A DNA stretch of 64,000 nt from Commensalibacter intestini A911 (GTDB lineage: Bacteria; Pseudomonadota; Alphaproteobacteria; Acetobacterales; Acetobacteraceae): positions 53,799 to 117,798 of the forward strand of contig NZ_AGFR01000012.1 in NCBI RefSeq assembly GCF_000231445.1, written 5' to 3'. Position 1 is the first letter of the stretch, and each line of letters opens with the position of its first letter. Shown piece after piece: positions 8,536-17,637 of this stretch. The notes beneath the pieces were generated by a model. It worked only from the letters and a program-made list of their open reading frames with translations. It made no database searches and was not told the DNA's origin. A program made the translations under genes and the position numbers.

Positions 8536-9504
8536 TTATTCAGCTTCTTTTTCTTCAACAACCTCAGTCGTTGAAACTTCTACATTCGTATCACCAACTA
8601 ATCCTGATGCAAATTCTTCTGCTGAGAAATCCCTTAAATCCTCGGCTTTTTCACCCACACCCACTGCATGAATAGGAATTTGGAACTGTTGAGCCAACGC
8701 AATCACAATCCCACCACGAGCCGTACCATCTAACTTCGTAATAACCAATCCAGAAACATCAACTATTTCTTTGAAAATACGCACTTGTTCAATCGCATTT
8801 TGTCCCGTAGTCGCATCCAGAACCAACAAAACAGAATGAGGAGCCGTTTCATCAAATTTTCGCATAACACGAATAATTTTTGCCAGCTCTTCCATCAAAG
8901 CACTTTTATTATGCAATCGCCCAGCCGTATCAATAAATAAGATGTCTGCGCCTTCATTCTTTGCACGCTTCAAAGCCTCAAATGCCAAGCCTGCAGCATC
9001 AGCACCTGGTTTTCCAGAAATCACTGGAGCCCCAACACGATCACCCCAAATTTGCAATTGTTCCACCGCAGCAGCACGGAAAGTATCCCCTGCAACCATC
9101 ATCGTCTTTAGCCCTTGATCGCCAAAGAACTTTGCCATTTTACCAATTGTAGTCGTTTTTCCTGTACCGTTCACGCCAACCATCAAAACAACATGAGGTT
9201 TCAACTCTGGATTAGGTTTGAATGGTAATGCAACAGGTGTCAGAACTTTGGAAATTTCTTTAGCCAGCGCATCTTTAACTTCTTGATCGCTAACCTCTGC
9301 ACCAAAACGCGTTTTACGAAATGTTTCAATAACATTCTCTGCAACTTCTGGGCCGAAATCAGCTGCGATCAAGACTTCTTCTAATTGTTCTAGAGATTCT
9401 TCATCTAAACGACGTTTTGTAAAAACAGACGTTAGGTTTGTGCCCAACTTTTGCGTTGAACGAGATAACCCTTCTTTTAAACGTGAAAAAAAACCGAGTG
9501 CCAT
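8536..9504 (-). CDS. ftsY: Signal recognition particle receptor FtsY
   Basis: SRP GTPase that docks ribosome-SRP complexes at the membrane for co-translational insertion. The 322 residues comprise only the NG domain: a helical N domain (about 1-95), the G1 loop GVNGTGKTT (110-118), GDTFRAAA near 140, DTAGR near 196 and TKLDGTA near 257. The long acidic A domain of E. coli FtsY is missing, which is common in alphaproteobacteria. It follows mtaB directly (mtaB stop at 9505-9507) and is the last gene of dapF-mtaB-ftsY. Confidence 0.97.
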   Translation of the reverse strand: MALGFFSRLKEGLSRSTQKLGTNLTSVFTKRRLDEESLEQLEEVLIAADFGPEVAENVIETFRKTRFGAEVSDQEVKDALAKEISKVLTPVALPFKPNPELKPHVVLMVGVNGTGKTTTIGKMAKFFGDQGLKTMMVAGDTFRAAAVEQLQIWGDRVGAPVISGKPGADAAGLAFEALKRAKNEGADILFIDTAGRLHNKSALMEELAKIIRVMRKFDETAPHSVLLVLDATTGQNAIEQVRIFKEIVDVSGLVITKLDGTARGGIVIALAQQFQIPIHAVGVGEKAEDLRDFSAEEFASGLVGDTNVEVSTTEVVEEKEAE

Positions 9505-10764
9505 TTATATTCTTTCCACCACTATACCATCAGAATCACCCGCGATCACGCGAGCAGAAATTATTTCACCAGGAGTTGCTAACTCCTCTTTTAAAGTCGC
9601 AAAAGCAAATTGTTCAGAATGCCCACGATCTGGCATCTCCATTAATACACTCACCTCTTTACCAATCAAAGACTCATGGAAAATTTTAGAGGAATGTAAT
9701 CCCAACTCTCTTAATTTAGCAGCTCGTTCCTTACGCACAGCAACCGCAACCGCAGGCATTTGTGCTGCGGGGGTATCTTTACGCTCACTGTAAGGAAATA
9801 CATGTAAATAAGGGAACGCTTGCTCTTTTAAAAACTCATAAGTTTCTTGAAAATACACATCATCTTCCGTTGGAAATCCTGCGATAATATCAACACTTAA
9901 TCCAATGTCAGGACGAATAGAACGTAACTTTTTAACCAACTGATCTACATCTGCTGTTAAATGACGACGCTTCATGCGTTTTAAAATCATATCTGAACCT
10001 GCCTGCACAGATAAATGCAAATGCGGCATCAAACGAGGTTCTGTCGCCAATAATTCCCACAAAGTTTCATCAAAACCAATCGGATCAATAGAGGACAAAC
10101 GCAAACGCTGTAGCTCCGGAACGGCCTTTAAAACAGCCTTACATAAATCTCCTAAAGCAATTTTCTCATCACTATTGCTTTTCCAAGACGCAATATCAAC
10201 ACCCGTTAATACGACCTCTTTATAATCTCTTTCAACCAATGCTCTGGCTTGATCAATAACGCCTTCAATCGTCACTGAGCGAGATGGCCCGCGACCAAAA
10301 GGAATCACACAAAACGTGCAACGATGATCACATCCTTGCTGTACTTGAACAAAAGCTCTGGTACGGCCTGTAAATTCGGTCACGACTTGAACCGCAGCGT
10401 GTTTAACAGACATAATATCCGAAACTTGGTTTCCAGAAGCAATCGCTTCATTCGTCCAATTTTCTGCTTGTAACTTATCTTCATTCCCCAGAACCTGAAC
10501 CACACCAGGTAGCTCAGACCATTTTTGAGGATTTAATTGTGCGGCACAGCCTGTCACCACTATTCTCTTTTGATCATCTTTTCGATTTAATCGACGAATA
10601 GCTTGACGGGCTTGACGTTCTGCTTCCGCAGTCACCGCACAGGTATTCACAACAACCACATCCCCTAACCCATCGGCATACTGTCCCATAACCTCACTCT
10701 CGTAACGGTTAAGACGACAACCAAAAGTTAAAATTTGTGGTTTCTTTGCTGTCTCATCATTCAT
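9505..10764 (-). CDS. mtaB: tRNA t6A37 methylthiotransferase MtaB
   Basis: Radical-SAM enzyme that turns N6-threonylcarbamoyladenosine-37 of tRNAs into its 2-methylthio form. The N-terminal UPF0004 domain has cluster cysteines 16, 42 and 73. The radical-SAM motif is CDHRCTFC (Cys145, 149, 152), and a TRAM-like C-terminal stretch follows. At 419 residues the length fits, and the TFGCRLNRYE start is characteristic of MtaB rather than MiaB or RimO. Its ATG overlaps the dapF stop by 4 bp, so translation is probably coupled. Confidence 0.92.
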   Translation of the reverse strand: MNDETAKKPQILTFGCRLNRYESEVMGQYADGLGDVVVVNTCAVTAEAERQARQAIRRLNRKDDQKRIVVTGCAAQLNPQKWSELPGVVQVLGNEDKLQAENWTNEAIASGNQVSDIMSVKHAAVQVVTEFTGRTRAFVQVQQGCDHRCTFCVIPFGRGPSRSVTIEGVIDQARALVERDYKEVVLTGVDIASWKSNSDEKIALGDLCKAVLKAVPELQRLRLSSIDPIGFDETLWELLATEPRLMPHLHLSVQAGSDMILKRMKRRHLTADVDQLVKKLRSIRPDIGLSVDIIAGFPTEDDVYFQETYEFLKEQAFPYLHVFPYSERKDTPAAQMPAVAVAVRKERAAKLRELGLHSSKIFHESLIGKEVSVLMEMPDRGHSEQFAFATLKEELATPGEIISARVIAGDSDGIVVERI

Positions 10765-11585
10765 AAAGGATAATCATCCAATTGGAATTGCCCAGTAAAA
10801 GAAAAATGAACTGCACCTGTCATTAATACATTATCTGTTTCTTCGTCCCATTCAATGATCAAATTGCCACCATCCATTTTTACTTCGCAATAACGATCAG
10901 CAAACCCTCGACGAACTGCATTCACAACAGAGGCACATGCACCAGAACCACAAGCCAACGTTAACCCAGCCCCACGTTCCCATACACGAACACGCATACT
11001 TTGGCGATCCAACATCTGGACAAACCCAATATTGGCACCTTCTGAGAATAAAGGATCTTTCTCTAAAATCTTACCAGAAAAAACAGGATCAACCGTTGTC
11101 AAATCTTCCACAAAGAATGTGACATGTGGATTGCCCATAGAAACCGCAGAAGGAGACCCTGCCAATGGTAATGCCAATGTATCCACATCATGAGCCAATG
11201 GAACCTCTTGCCATTTTACTCTGGGTTTACCCATATTGACTTTCATTGTATGCTCGTCAATGACTTCTGTAGGCAATAATCCTGCATTGGTTTGCAAGAC
11301 AAATTCTTTACGTTGATATTTATGATGCAACCATCCAGCAACACATCTGGAACCGTTTCCACATGCCCCTGCTTCATCACCGCCCTCGTTAAAGAACTGG
11401 ACATAAATATCTGCGTTGCTGTCCTTTGGTTTAGAAAGAACGATTAATTGATCACAACCAATCCCATAACGACGATCACATAAAGTTTTGATTCGACGTT
11501 CATTCAATTCAATATTATTAACAGAATTATCGATAATGACAAAATCATTGCCAATACCGTGCATTTTATAAAAAGGAATGTTCAT
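10761..11585 (-). CDS. dapF: Diaminopimelate epimerase
   Basis: Converts LL- to meso-diaminopimelate for lysine and peptidoglycan synthesis, without cofactor, using two cysteines. Both are visible: Cys75 in ACGNGSRC and Cys212 in ACGSGACA. The N-terminus FYKMHGIGNDFV is diagnostic, and 274 residues is the usual size. First gene of the dapF-mtaB-ftsY operon; it diverges from the methyltransferase gene across 75 bp. Confidence 0.97.
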   Translation of the reverse strand: MNIPFYKMHGIGNDFVIIDNSVNNIELNERRIKTLCDRRYGIGCDQLIVLSKPKDSNADIYVQFFNEGGDEAGACGNGSRCVAGWLHHKYQRKEFVLQTNAGLLPTEVIDEHTMKVNMGKPRVKWQEVPLAHDVDTLALPLAGSPSAVSMGNPHVTFFVEDLTTVDPVFSGKILEKDPLFSEGANIGFVQMLDRQSMRVRVWERGAGLTLACGSGACASVVNAVRRGFADRYCEVKMDGGNLIIEWDEETDNVLMTGAVHFSFTGQFQLDDYPL

Positions 11586-11660
11586 TATTCTTCTAAATAC
11601 AGTTATAGACTATAAAATCAATTTACCAACAAATTATAAAAAGCGCTAACTTTTTACATC

Positions 11661-12296
11661 ATGAACCACTTAAAAGATTTTCATCCCCGATCTTTCGACA
11701 TCGCAAGTAACGAAAGTGATCTTCAATATTTTACAAAGCACTCTGTTCCTCCTATGTTGGATCAAGGTGGTTATAAGGCAATCGAAGCCTTATATCATAC
11801 TCTTATACAAGAAAGCGATACTATTCTTGATCTTATGTGTGGTTCAAACAGCCATATGCCCAGTGACGTGACTTATAAAAATTTAATTGGCATTGATTTA
11901 AACCCACAAGCATTAAAAGAGAATAGTGCTTTAACCCGTAAAATTACGCAGGATATCAACGATAAACCAGAGCTTCCTTTGAAAGATAACAGCGTTGATT
12001 ATATTTGTTTATGCTGCGTTATTGAATATTTGCGTCATCCATTTACCACACTGGAAGAGTGTTTACGCATTTTAAAACCTAGAGGACGGATTATTATTTC
12101 TTTTTCATCACAACTTTTGCCTCTACGTGCGACAGCATTATGGCAAGCATTGGATAATGCTGATCGCCAGAAGTTAATCAAAGTATTTTTAACCCGTATT
12201 GGGTTTGTAGAAGCCGACCAAGGAGAGGTGCACCCCCCTGAAGATCAGACTGTATGGAAAGATTCTATTTATAGTGTGGTGGCAAGGAAGCCTTAG
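11661..12296 (+). CDS. Class I SAM-dependent methyltransferase
   Basis: 211 residues of the Methyltransf_11-like fold. Motif I is ILDLMCGSN (55-63), GIDLNP is the acidic loop after beta 2, and CCVIEYLRHP near 115 with LKPRGRIIISF near 140 are motifs IV-VI. The substrate is unknown. The residue pattern matches small alphaproteobacterial methyltransferases of unassigned role. It diverges from dapF and is followed after 29 bp by the DUF4145 gene on the same strand. Confidence 0.8.
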   Translation: MNHLKDFHPRSFDIASNESDLQYFTKHSVPPMLDQGGYKAIEALYHTLIQESDTILDLMCGSNSHMPSDVTYKNLIGIDLNPQALKENSALTRKITQDINDKPELPLKDNSVDYICLCCVIEYLRHPFTTLEECLRILKPRGRIIISFSSQLLPLRATALWQALDNADRQKLIKVFLTRIGFVEADQGEVHPPEDQTVWKDSIYSVVARKP

Positions 12297-12325
12297 ATAC
12301 ATATTCTTATTATGGAGGTTTAATC

Positions 12326-13081
12326 ATGTTTTTAGTCTCAAAATGCCCATATTGCCAAACAGAAAAAATCCCTTTTGATATTGAGGGGATTAATTTCCAG
12401 AATATTACAAAAGATAATAGCAGTTATATTATCTACTTCAGTATTTTCTCAATATGCAGAGGATGTGGAGCCCCCACTATTTTTTCCATATATAAAAATA
12501 TAATAAAGGAAGTTACTGAATATAATGTTGATGGTGATACTTATATAAATGAAGATACAGTAAACGAAATAATCAAAGAAACACCTTCTATAGTACGAAA
12601 AAATCCAGAGCAAAATTTAGCAAGTAATTTTCAACTTGGAAAAATTATTCGCCCACCAGAGAATATATCATATCAATGCCCTGAACATATTCCTGAAGAT
12701 ATTAAAGCAAAATTTGATGAAGCTGCCCAATGTTATGCAAATGATTGTATTGTTGCTAGTAGTATTATGCTTAGGCTTTGTTTAGAAACAGTTACAAAAG
12801 ATTTATTAGAGACGGAAAAAGAAAAAGAAGAAAAATTACATGTGCAAATAAAGATTCTATTCGACAAAAATATAATTGATAAAAACATCAAAGATGTTGC
12901 CGATGAAATTCGATTAGACGGTAATTATGCAGTACATGAAGGAAAAATGGATCAAAATAATTTAGAAGATTTATTTAATTTCACACTTGACCTTCTAGAA
13001 TATGCATATAACCGACAAAATAGACTTAAGCTTTCACGAGAAAGACGAGCTCAACGCAAAAAACAAGGAATAGAAAAATGA
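12326..13081 (+). CDS. DUF4145-domain protein with N-terminal zinc-ribbon-like cysteines
   Basis: 251 residues. Two CxxC pairs (Cys7/Cys10 and Cys44/Cys47) suggest a zinc ribbon. A helical DUF4145 domain follows (about 130-230), with CLETVTKDLL near 152 and the conserved GNYAVHEG (His204). DUF4145 is also found fused to restriction and defence proteins; its biochemistry is not settled. A strong GGAGG (12314-12318) precedes ATG. Its TGA overlaps the next gene's ATG by 4 bp. Lys/Asn/Ile usage is higher than in its neighbours, hinting at transfer (inference). The C-terminus (about 230-251) is very basic. Confidence 0.75.
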   Translation: MFLVSKCPYCQTEKIPFDIEGINFQNITKDNSSYIIYFSIFSICRGCGAPTIFSIYKNIIKEVTEYNVDGDTYINEDTVNEIIKETPSIVRKNPEQNLASNFQLGKIIRPPENISYQCPEHIPEDIKAKFDEAAQCYANDCIVASSIMLRLCLETVTKDLLETEKEKEEKLHVQIKILFDKNIIDKNIKDVADEIRLDGNYAVHEGKMDQNNLEDLFNFTLDLLEYAYNRQNRLKLSRERRAQRKKQGIEK

Positions 13082-13872
13082 AACGTCAACCAACTTTTTA
13101 TATCCCTCATGGTGGAGGGCCTTGTTTTTTTATGGACGATCCGCATAACATTTGGACGAATATGGGGAATTTCCTGAATAAACTCCCACAAACCCTACCA
13201 CAACTCCCCTCTAACATCGTAGTTATTTCTGGGCATTGGGAAAATACACCCATTAAAATTCATGCTGCCGAAAAACCATCTCTTTATTATGATTATTACG
13301 GTTTCCCAGATCATACTTATGAGCTCACCTACCCTGCCTCTGGCAATCCTGAGCTAGCAAAAGAAATTCAAACACTATTTCACAATCAGAACATTGAAAC
13401 AGAATTCGAATATCAACGCGGATGGGATCATGGACTGTTCATTCCTTTAAAAGTCATGTTTCCTGATGCAAACATTCCAATTGTGCAAGTTTCTTTGCAT
13501 CATTCATTAGATCCACAAACTCATATTGAAATGGGTAAAATATTAACACCTTTACGAGACGAAAATATCCTTATTTTAGGAAGTGGGATGAGCTATCATA
13601 ACCTTCCCTATTTATTTTCTGGTAAAGAATCTGCAAACGCAGGTTTATTTCATGATTGGTTAACCGAAGCCGTCACCAAACCTGTTATCACAGAGCGTAA
13701 TCAACTATTATCCGATTGGTTAAATGCACCTGGTGCAAGATCTAATCACCCTAGAGAAGAGCACTTACTTCCTTTAATGGTCGCTGCTGGCGCTGGTGAT
13801 CAAGATATCGGGCAATGTATCTATAAAGATAGTGTACTTCACAAACCGATTACAGGATATCGATTTGGGTAA
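13078..13872 (+). CDS. DODA-type extradiol ring-opening dioxygenase (YgiD family)
   Basis: 264 residues of the LigB-superfamily 4,5-DOPA/extradiol dioxygenase type. Metal-ligand histidines are visible in IPHGGGP (His11), ISGHWE (near 52) and the QRGWDHGLF stretch near 120. E. coli YgiD opens the ring of DOPA in vitro; the physiological substrate here is unknown, and plant phenolics are a reasonable guess given the UbiD-type cluster at 25-28 kb. It is translationally coupled (ATGA) to the DUF4145 gene. Confidence 0.85.
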   Translation: MKRQPTFYIPHGGGPCFFMDDPHNIWTNMGNFLNKLPQTLPQLPSNIVVISGHWENTPIKIHAAEKPSLYYDYYGFPDHTYELTYPASGNPELAKEIQTLFHNQNIETEFEYQRGWDHGLFIPLKVMFPDANIPIVQVSLHHSLDPQTHIEMGKILTPLRDENILILGSGMSYHNLPYLFSGKESANAGLFHDWLTEAVTKPVITERNQLLSDWLNAPGARSNHPREEHLLPLMVAAGAGDQDIGQCIYKDSVLHKPITGYRFG

Positions 13873-13881
13873 TTAATCCTC

Positions 13882-13919
13882 AATGACCTTAGTTCATTTT
13901 CTATCCAACTAAGGTCATT
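13882..13919. terminator. Strong hairpin between two converging genes
   Basis: AATGACCTTAGTT (13882-13894) and AACTAAGGTCATT (13907-13919) form a perfect 13-bp stem with a 12-nt loop. No good T run follows on either strand, so it may act as a weak terminator or as a 3'-end stabiliser. Confidence 0.6.
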
Positions 13920-13935
13920 CATTTACAAATAGCTT

Positions 13936-14619
13936 CTATTTTGCTTTTGGATATTCTGTGCATAATAAACGATAAGGTGCTTCATCTTCATCAATCTTAG
14001 GGAAACGTCCCATTTCCTCATAAAATCGATTATCATGCTCGTCATCATTGCACATAGAAACTTCACCTAGCAAAACTGGCCCTGTTCCTTTTTCAATCTC
14101 AAAGTCATGATACATATAAGGGTAAACAGTTACACTCTCCCCAGGCGTTAATTTAATCTGTGTGCCTGCTGGAACTTCTGTTTCACGACCATCACAATGC
14201 ACTTTGACGGGATTAACCTTATCCAAATCGCCTTCTTTCGTAGAATTATAAACACGAATTAAGACATTTCCACCCCCACGATTAATGATATCTTCCATTT
14301 TATTCCAATGGAAATGCATAGGGGCATATTGGCTTTCTTCTAAATAAAGTAATTTTTCGGCATAAGTTTTTGTATATTTTTTATTTTTTAAATTACCATT
14401 TCGTAATGTAATTAATGAAAATCCAATCTTATCAAAATCACCTTTGCCATAGTCCGTCACGTCCCACCCTAATAGATTATCGCGAATCTCGTCATATTCA
14501 TGACTCTTATTCTCCCAATCTTTCGGGGTAAAATGACAAAATGGAGGTAAAGAAAAACCAACTTTTCCAATCATTCGTTCCATTTCTTTTATTGCTTTGT
14601 TAATTTCTGAACGTTTCAC
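13936..14619 (-). CDS. D-lyxose / D-mannose ketol-isomerase
   Basis: 227-residue cupin-fold sugar isomerase of the D-lyxose isomerase family (EC 5.3.1.15), which interconverts D-lyxose and D-xylulose and often D-mannose and D-fructose. Metal ligands are visible as MHFHWNKMED (His102, His104, Glu109) and the later YHDFE (His171). Length matches the family. Monocistronic, with a GGAG-like site before its ATG (minus strand, near 14630). The role would be to bring minor pentoses or hexoses into the pentose phosphate route (inference). Confidence 0.88.
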   Translation of the reverse strand: MKRSEINKAIKEMERMIGKVGFSLPPFCHFTPKDWENKSHEYDEIRDNLLGWDVTDYGKGDFDKIGFSLITLRNGNLKNKKYTKTYAEKLLYLEESQYAPMHFHWNKMEDIINRGGGNVLIRVYNSTKEGDLDKVNPVKVHCDGRETEVPAGTQIKLTPGESVTVYPYMYHDFEIEKGTGPVLLGEVSMCNDDEHDNRFYEEMGRFPKIDEDEAPYRLLCTEYPKAK

Positions 14620-14793
14620 GATGGTTACTCCTTGATATTTTTTCTAAAAAAACATATTGTATGTTAATCTATGTCGATTAATTTATATCTACACATTTTG
14701 GTGAAATCGATTATAACTAAAAAAGCCAAAATAATCACATGACATTTCAGGTTTTAATGTACTCAACTATTCCCAGAATCCTGCCTTTGCATT

Positions 14794-14820
14794 TGATGAT
14801 CACCTCTCCTTGGATCATCA
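14794..14820 (+). promoter_or_regulatory. Hairpin in the presumed 5' leader of the DEAD-box helicase gene
   Basis: TGATGATC (14794-14801) and GATCATCA (14813-14820) pair perfectly around an 11-nt loop that contains CCTCTCCTT, a pyrimidine stretch able to pair with ribosome-site-like purines. It lies 80 bp before the helicase ATG. The 280-bp region 14620-14899 is otherwise AT-rich without a gene. A role in thermoregulated leader folding is speculation. Confidence 0.35.
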
Positions 14821-14899
14821 CTTTACAATAGTGAATGACCTTTTACATTTGTATATTTCTTACATAATTAAGAATAAATAAACTTTATCGGATTTCTAA

Positions 14900-16846
14900 A
14901 TGCCGTTTACACAAATAAATTCCTCACTTGCTCAAGCTCTTGAAAATAAAGGTTACAAATCATTAACCCCAGTTCAGCAAGCTGTTTTAGAACAACAAGA
15001 TCCTCATCAAGATCTTTTGGTTTCTGCACAAACAGGATCAGGAAAAACCGTAGCCTATGGTATTGCTATGGCTCCAACTTTATTGGGGGACAAACCTAAC
15101 TTTAATGCGCCTAACTCACCTCAGGCTCTTATTATTGCACCGACCCGTGAACTTGCACTTCAAGTTCATCAAGAGCTTACTTGGCTCTATGCAAATACAA
15201 ATGCGAAAATCATCACCTGTATTGGTGGAATGAACGTTCGTAAAGAATCATTCGCGCTAGAACGTGGATGTCACATCGTTGTTGGAACCCCTGGTCGTTT
15301 ATGTGACCATGTTCGTCGCCGTCACCTTGATTTGTCTGACCTAAAAGTTATGGTTTTAGACGAAGCTGATGAAATGTTGGATCTTGGTTTCCGTGATGAG
15401 CTTGAGGAATTATTATCTGCTTGTGCAAATGAACATAGAACCCTATTGTTCTCTGCAACCATTGATAAAGCAATTGAATCACTAGCAAAACGCTATCAAA
15501 ATAATGCAATTCGCATTAATACAGTTTCTACGGCACAACATATTGATATTGAATATCATGCTGTTGTTACACATCCTAAAGAGGTCGATAATGCCGTTGT
15601 AAACTTACTACGTTATATCGACAGCCCTACAGCAATGGTCTTTTGTGCCACACGTGAACTTGTTCGTCATATGCAATCTGCTTTGATCGAACGTGGTTTC
15701 TCTTGTGCTGCTTTATCTGGAGATTTAGGGCAAGAAGAAAGAACGCAGGCTATTAAAAGCCTACGTACAGGTCAAGTCCGCGTTTGTGTGGCAACCGACG
15801 TTGCTGCACGTGGTTTGGATTTACCAACACTAGATTTGGTTATTCATGCAAGCTTACCAACCAACCATGCAACCTTACTTCACCGCTCTGGTCGTACAGG
15901 ACGTGCTGGACGTAAAGGGGTTTGTGCATTAATTATTCCTAGCAGCCAACGCGGTCGTGCTGAACAATTATTACGCAAAGCTAAAGTTGCAGCAACTTGG
16001 GAAATTGCACCAAGCATTACTGCTATTCGTGAAAAAGATAATGAACGTCTTTTAAACAATCCTTCTTTACTCGGTAGTAAAGAAATTTTAACAGAAGACC
16101 AAATCTTAATTGATCAACTAACCTCTCAGTTCTCTACAACTGATCTTGCGAATGCTGTGATCTCTCTATATCGTTCTACCATTCCTAACCCAGAAGAAAT
16201 CACACCGATTTCTCTTGAAAGTAGACGTTCTTCTGGCTTTGACAGAGACAATTCAAGAGGTCGTGGACGCGATAGAGAAGAACGCTCTTCTCACTCTTTC
16301 GACTCTGGTAGCTGGTATGAAATGCCAGTTGGTCGCAGTGATAATGCGGATCCAAAATGGTTAATTCCGATGCTTTGTAAAATTGCAAATATCCAGAAAA
16401 AAGATATTGGTTCTATTCGTATTTCTGATAAAGCGACTAAATTTGAAATTGCTGCAGATAAAGTGGCAGAGTTTAATCAATCTATCAATAAAATGAGAGA
16501 TGATGAGCCTAAAATTTCTCCATCAACTCCTGCTGCCCCTTCTGAAGGCAGAAGAGAAGGTGGATATAAAGGTCGTGGCGGTGGAGACCGTAGAAGAGAT
16601 GGCGGTGGTCGTGGCCGCGGTGACAGAGATAGAGGAGAAAGAAGAGAGTTCGGCGAACGCAAAGAAAGAAGCGGTGACTTCGGAGAACGCAGAGAAAGAG
16701 GCAATGATTCTGGCGAAAGAAGAGATAGAAGCCGTAGCAGCGGAAGAGGAAGACCAGAAGGCGAACGTTCTTCTGGTAGAAAAAGACCGTCTTCAGGCGC
16801 ACCTCCAAGAGGCAATGCTGGCTCTTCTAGAAAAAGAAGAAAATAA
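14900..16846 (+). CDS. DEAD-box RNA helicase with DbpA-like C-terminal domain and RGG-rich tail
   Basis: ATP-dependent RNA helicase of the DeaD/CsdA type, acting in ribosome assembly and RNA turnover. All motifs are visible: Q motif near 20-25, AQTGSGKT (43-50), PTRELALQ, DEAD (154-157), SAT near 186, and HRSGRTGRAGR near 330. Residues about 478-540 look like the DbpA RNA-binding domain (LIPMLCKIANIQKKDIGSI). The tail (about 555-648) is dense in Arg, Gly, Asp and Glu, with RGG-like and DRGERRE-type repeats. 648 residues is typical for this class. The exact subfamily name is uncertain. Confidence 0.93.
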   Translation: MPFTQINSSLAQALENKGYKSLTPVQQAVLEQQDPHQDLLVSAQTGSGKTVAYGIAMAPTLLGDKPNFNAPNSPQALIIAPTRELALQVHQELTWLYANTNAKIITCIGGMNVRKESFALERGCHIVVGTPGRLCDHVRRRHLDLSDLKVMVLDEADEMLDLGFRDELEELLSACANEHRTLLFSATIDKAIESLAKRYQNNAIRINTVSTAQHIDIEYHAVVTHPKEVDNAVVNLLRYIDSPTAMVFCATRELVRHMQSALIERGFSCAALSGDLGQEERTQAIKSLRTGQVRVCVATDVAARGLDLPTLDLVIHASLPTNHATLLHRSGRTGRAGRKGVCALIIPSSQRGRAEQLLRKAKVAATWEIAPSITAIREKDNERLLNNPSLLGSKEILTEDQILIDQLTSQFSTTDLANAVISLYRSTIPNPEEITPISLESRRSSGFDRDNSRGRGRDREERSSHSFDSGSWYEMPVGRSDNADPKWLIPMLCKIANIQKKDIGSIRISDKATKFEIAADKVAEFNQSINKMRDDEPKISPSTPAAPSEGRREGGYKGRGGGDRRRDGGGRGRGDRDRGERREFGERKERSGDFGERRERGNDSGERRDRSRSSGRGRPEGERSSGRKRPSSGAPPRGNAGSSRKRRK

Positions 16847-16854
16847 AACAAACT

Positions 16855-16880
16855 ATCTGACCTTTTAATAAAGGTCAGAT
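16855..16880 (+). terminator. Hairpin just after the helicase gene
   Basis: ATCTGACCTTT (16855-16865) and AAAGGTCAGAT (16870-16880) form a perfect 11-bp stem with a 4-nt loop 8 bp after the stop codon. No T tract follows, so it may protect the mRNA end ahead of the terminator at 16901. Confidence 0.55.
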
Positions 16881-16900
16881 ATAAGTTATCTAATAAAAAA

Positions 16901-16931
16901 GCCATCTATATAATAATATAGATGGCTTTTT
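16901..16931. terminator. Bidirectional terminator between the helicase gene and a small secreted protein gene
   Basis: GCCATCTATAT (16901-16911) and ATATAGATGGC (16916-16926) pair perfectly, with six A before and five T after. Confidence 0.9.
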
Positions 16932-16958
16932 CTTTAACATAAATAAAATAAATTAAAT

Positions 16959-17426
16959 TTATTTAGCTAATTTTTGTTTTAATTGCTCAATTTTTGCTTG
17001 TTGTTCTGGGGTCAACTTTTGAAGTTGTGCACCAGCTTGTTGCTGAGCATTCTCAATATAAGCTTTTCTTTGTTCTGGAGTCATTTTCTTAAAGCGATTC
17101 ATTTCCGCTTTTGCTTTAACTCTTGATGCTTCAAGCGCAACTTTCTGCTCTGGCGTTAAATTCTTTGAAAGGCGCTCAAACTGTGCATCAGCTTGTTGTT
17201 GAGTTTTATCCATATAAGCATCTTGCTCTGCAGGAGTCATTTGACTAAAACGATCAACTTCTGCTTTTACTTTTTGTTGCTCTGCTGACAATTCTGGTGT
17301 TTGAACTGGAGTTGCCACAGGAGCTGTTGCTGTGGTTTGTGCTTGTGATTGAGAAACCGTACCTACAGCCATAAATGCAGTAAAAGCACCCGCTAAAAGC
17401 ATTAAACGCTTTGATATTTTTTTCAT
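16959..17426 (-). CDS. Small secreted Ala/Gln-rich helical protein with LTPEQ-type repeats
   Basis: 155 residues with a Sec signal peptide (hydrophobic about 8-26, cleavage near SQAQT). The mature part is predicted all-helical, with repeated MTPAEQ/MTPEQR/LTPEQK blocks, each followed by a Lys/Gln-rich helix, twice over. The repeats recall the LTxxQ motif of CpxP/Spy periplasmic chaperones, but length and order differ, so I do not assign the family. AAAGG lies about 9 bp before ATG. Its signal peptide is clearly related to that of the next gene (17638), so the two are likely tandem paralogues with different mature parts. Confidence 0.75.
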   Translation of the reverse strand: MKKISKRLMLLAGAFTAFMAVGTVSQSQAQTTATAPVATPVQTPELSAEQQKVKAEVDRFSQMTPAEQDAYMDKTQQQADAQFERLSKNLTPEQKVALEASRVKAKAEMNRFKKMTPEQRKAYIENAQQQAGAQLQKLTPEQQAKIEQLKQKLAK

Positions 17427-17568
17427 GAATAACTACCTTTTAAAAGTGAATTAAATAGCAAAAAACCCAGTGACTTAAGAGAAAGCAATGTAACATTATT
17501 TGCTAATGACGACAATGATTATACAAATGATAAACTATCATAGAAAAATTGTCGTTTATAACCTAGAG

Positions 17569-17604
17569 AAAAAGGACCTGTTCTATATTCCAACAGATCC
17601 TTTT
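17569..17604 (-). terminator. Hairpin terminator after the 17638 gene
   Basis: AAAGGACCTGTT and AACAGATCCTTT pair with one mismatch around an 8-9-nt loop; the minus-strand transcript ends in a T-rich stretch. It separates the two paralogous secreted-protein genes. Confidence 0.65.
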
Positions 17605-17637
17605 AAAATATACAAACGTCTATAATTAAACGCTAAA

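Noticed and set aside
16477..16905. Long antisense open frames opposite the helicase tail
   Set aside because: They mirror the low-complexity Arg/Gly/Glu tail of the helicase. The sense frame has all family motifs; the antisense peptides are Leu/Pro/Ser runs without a start site.
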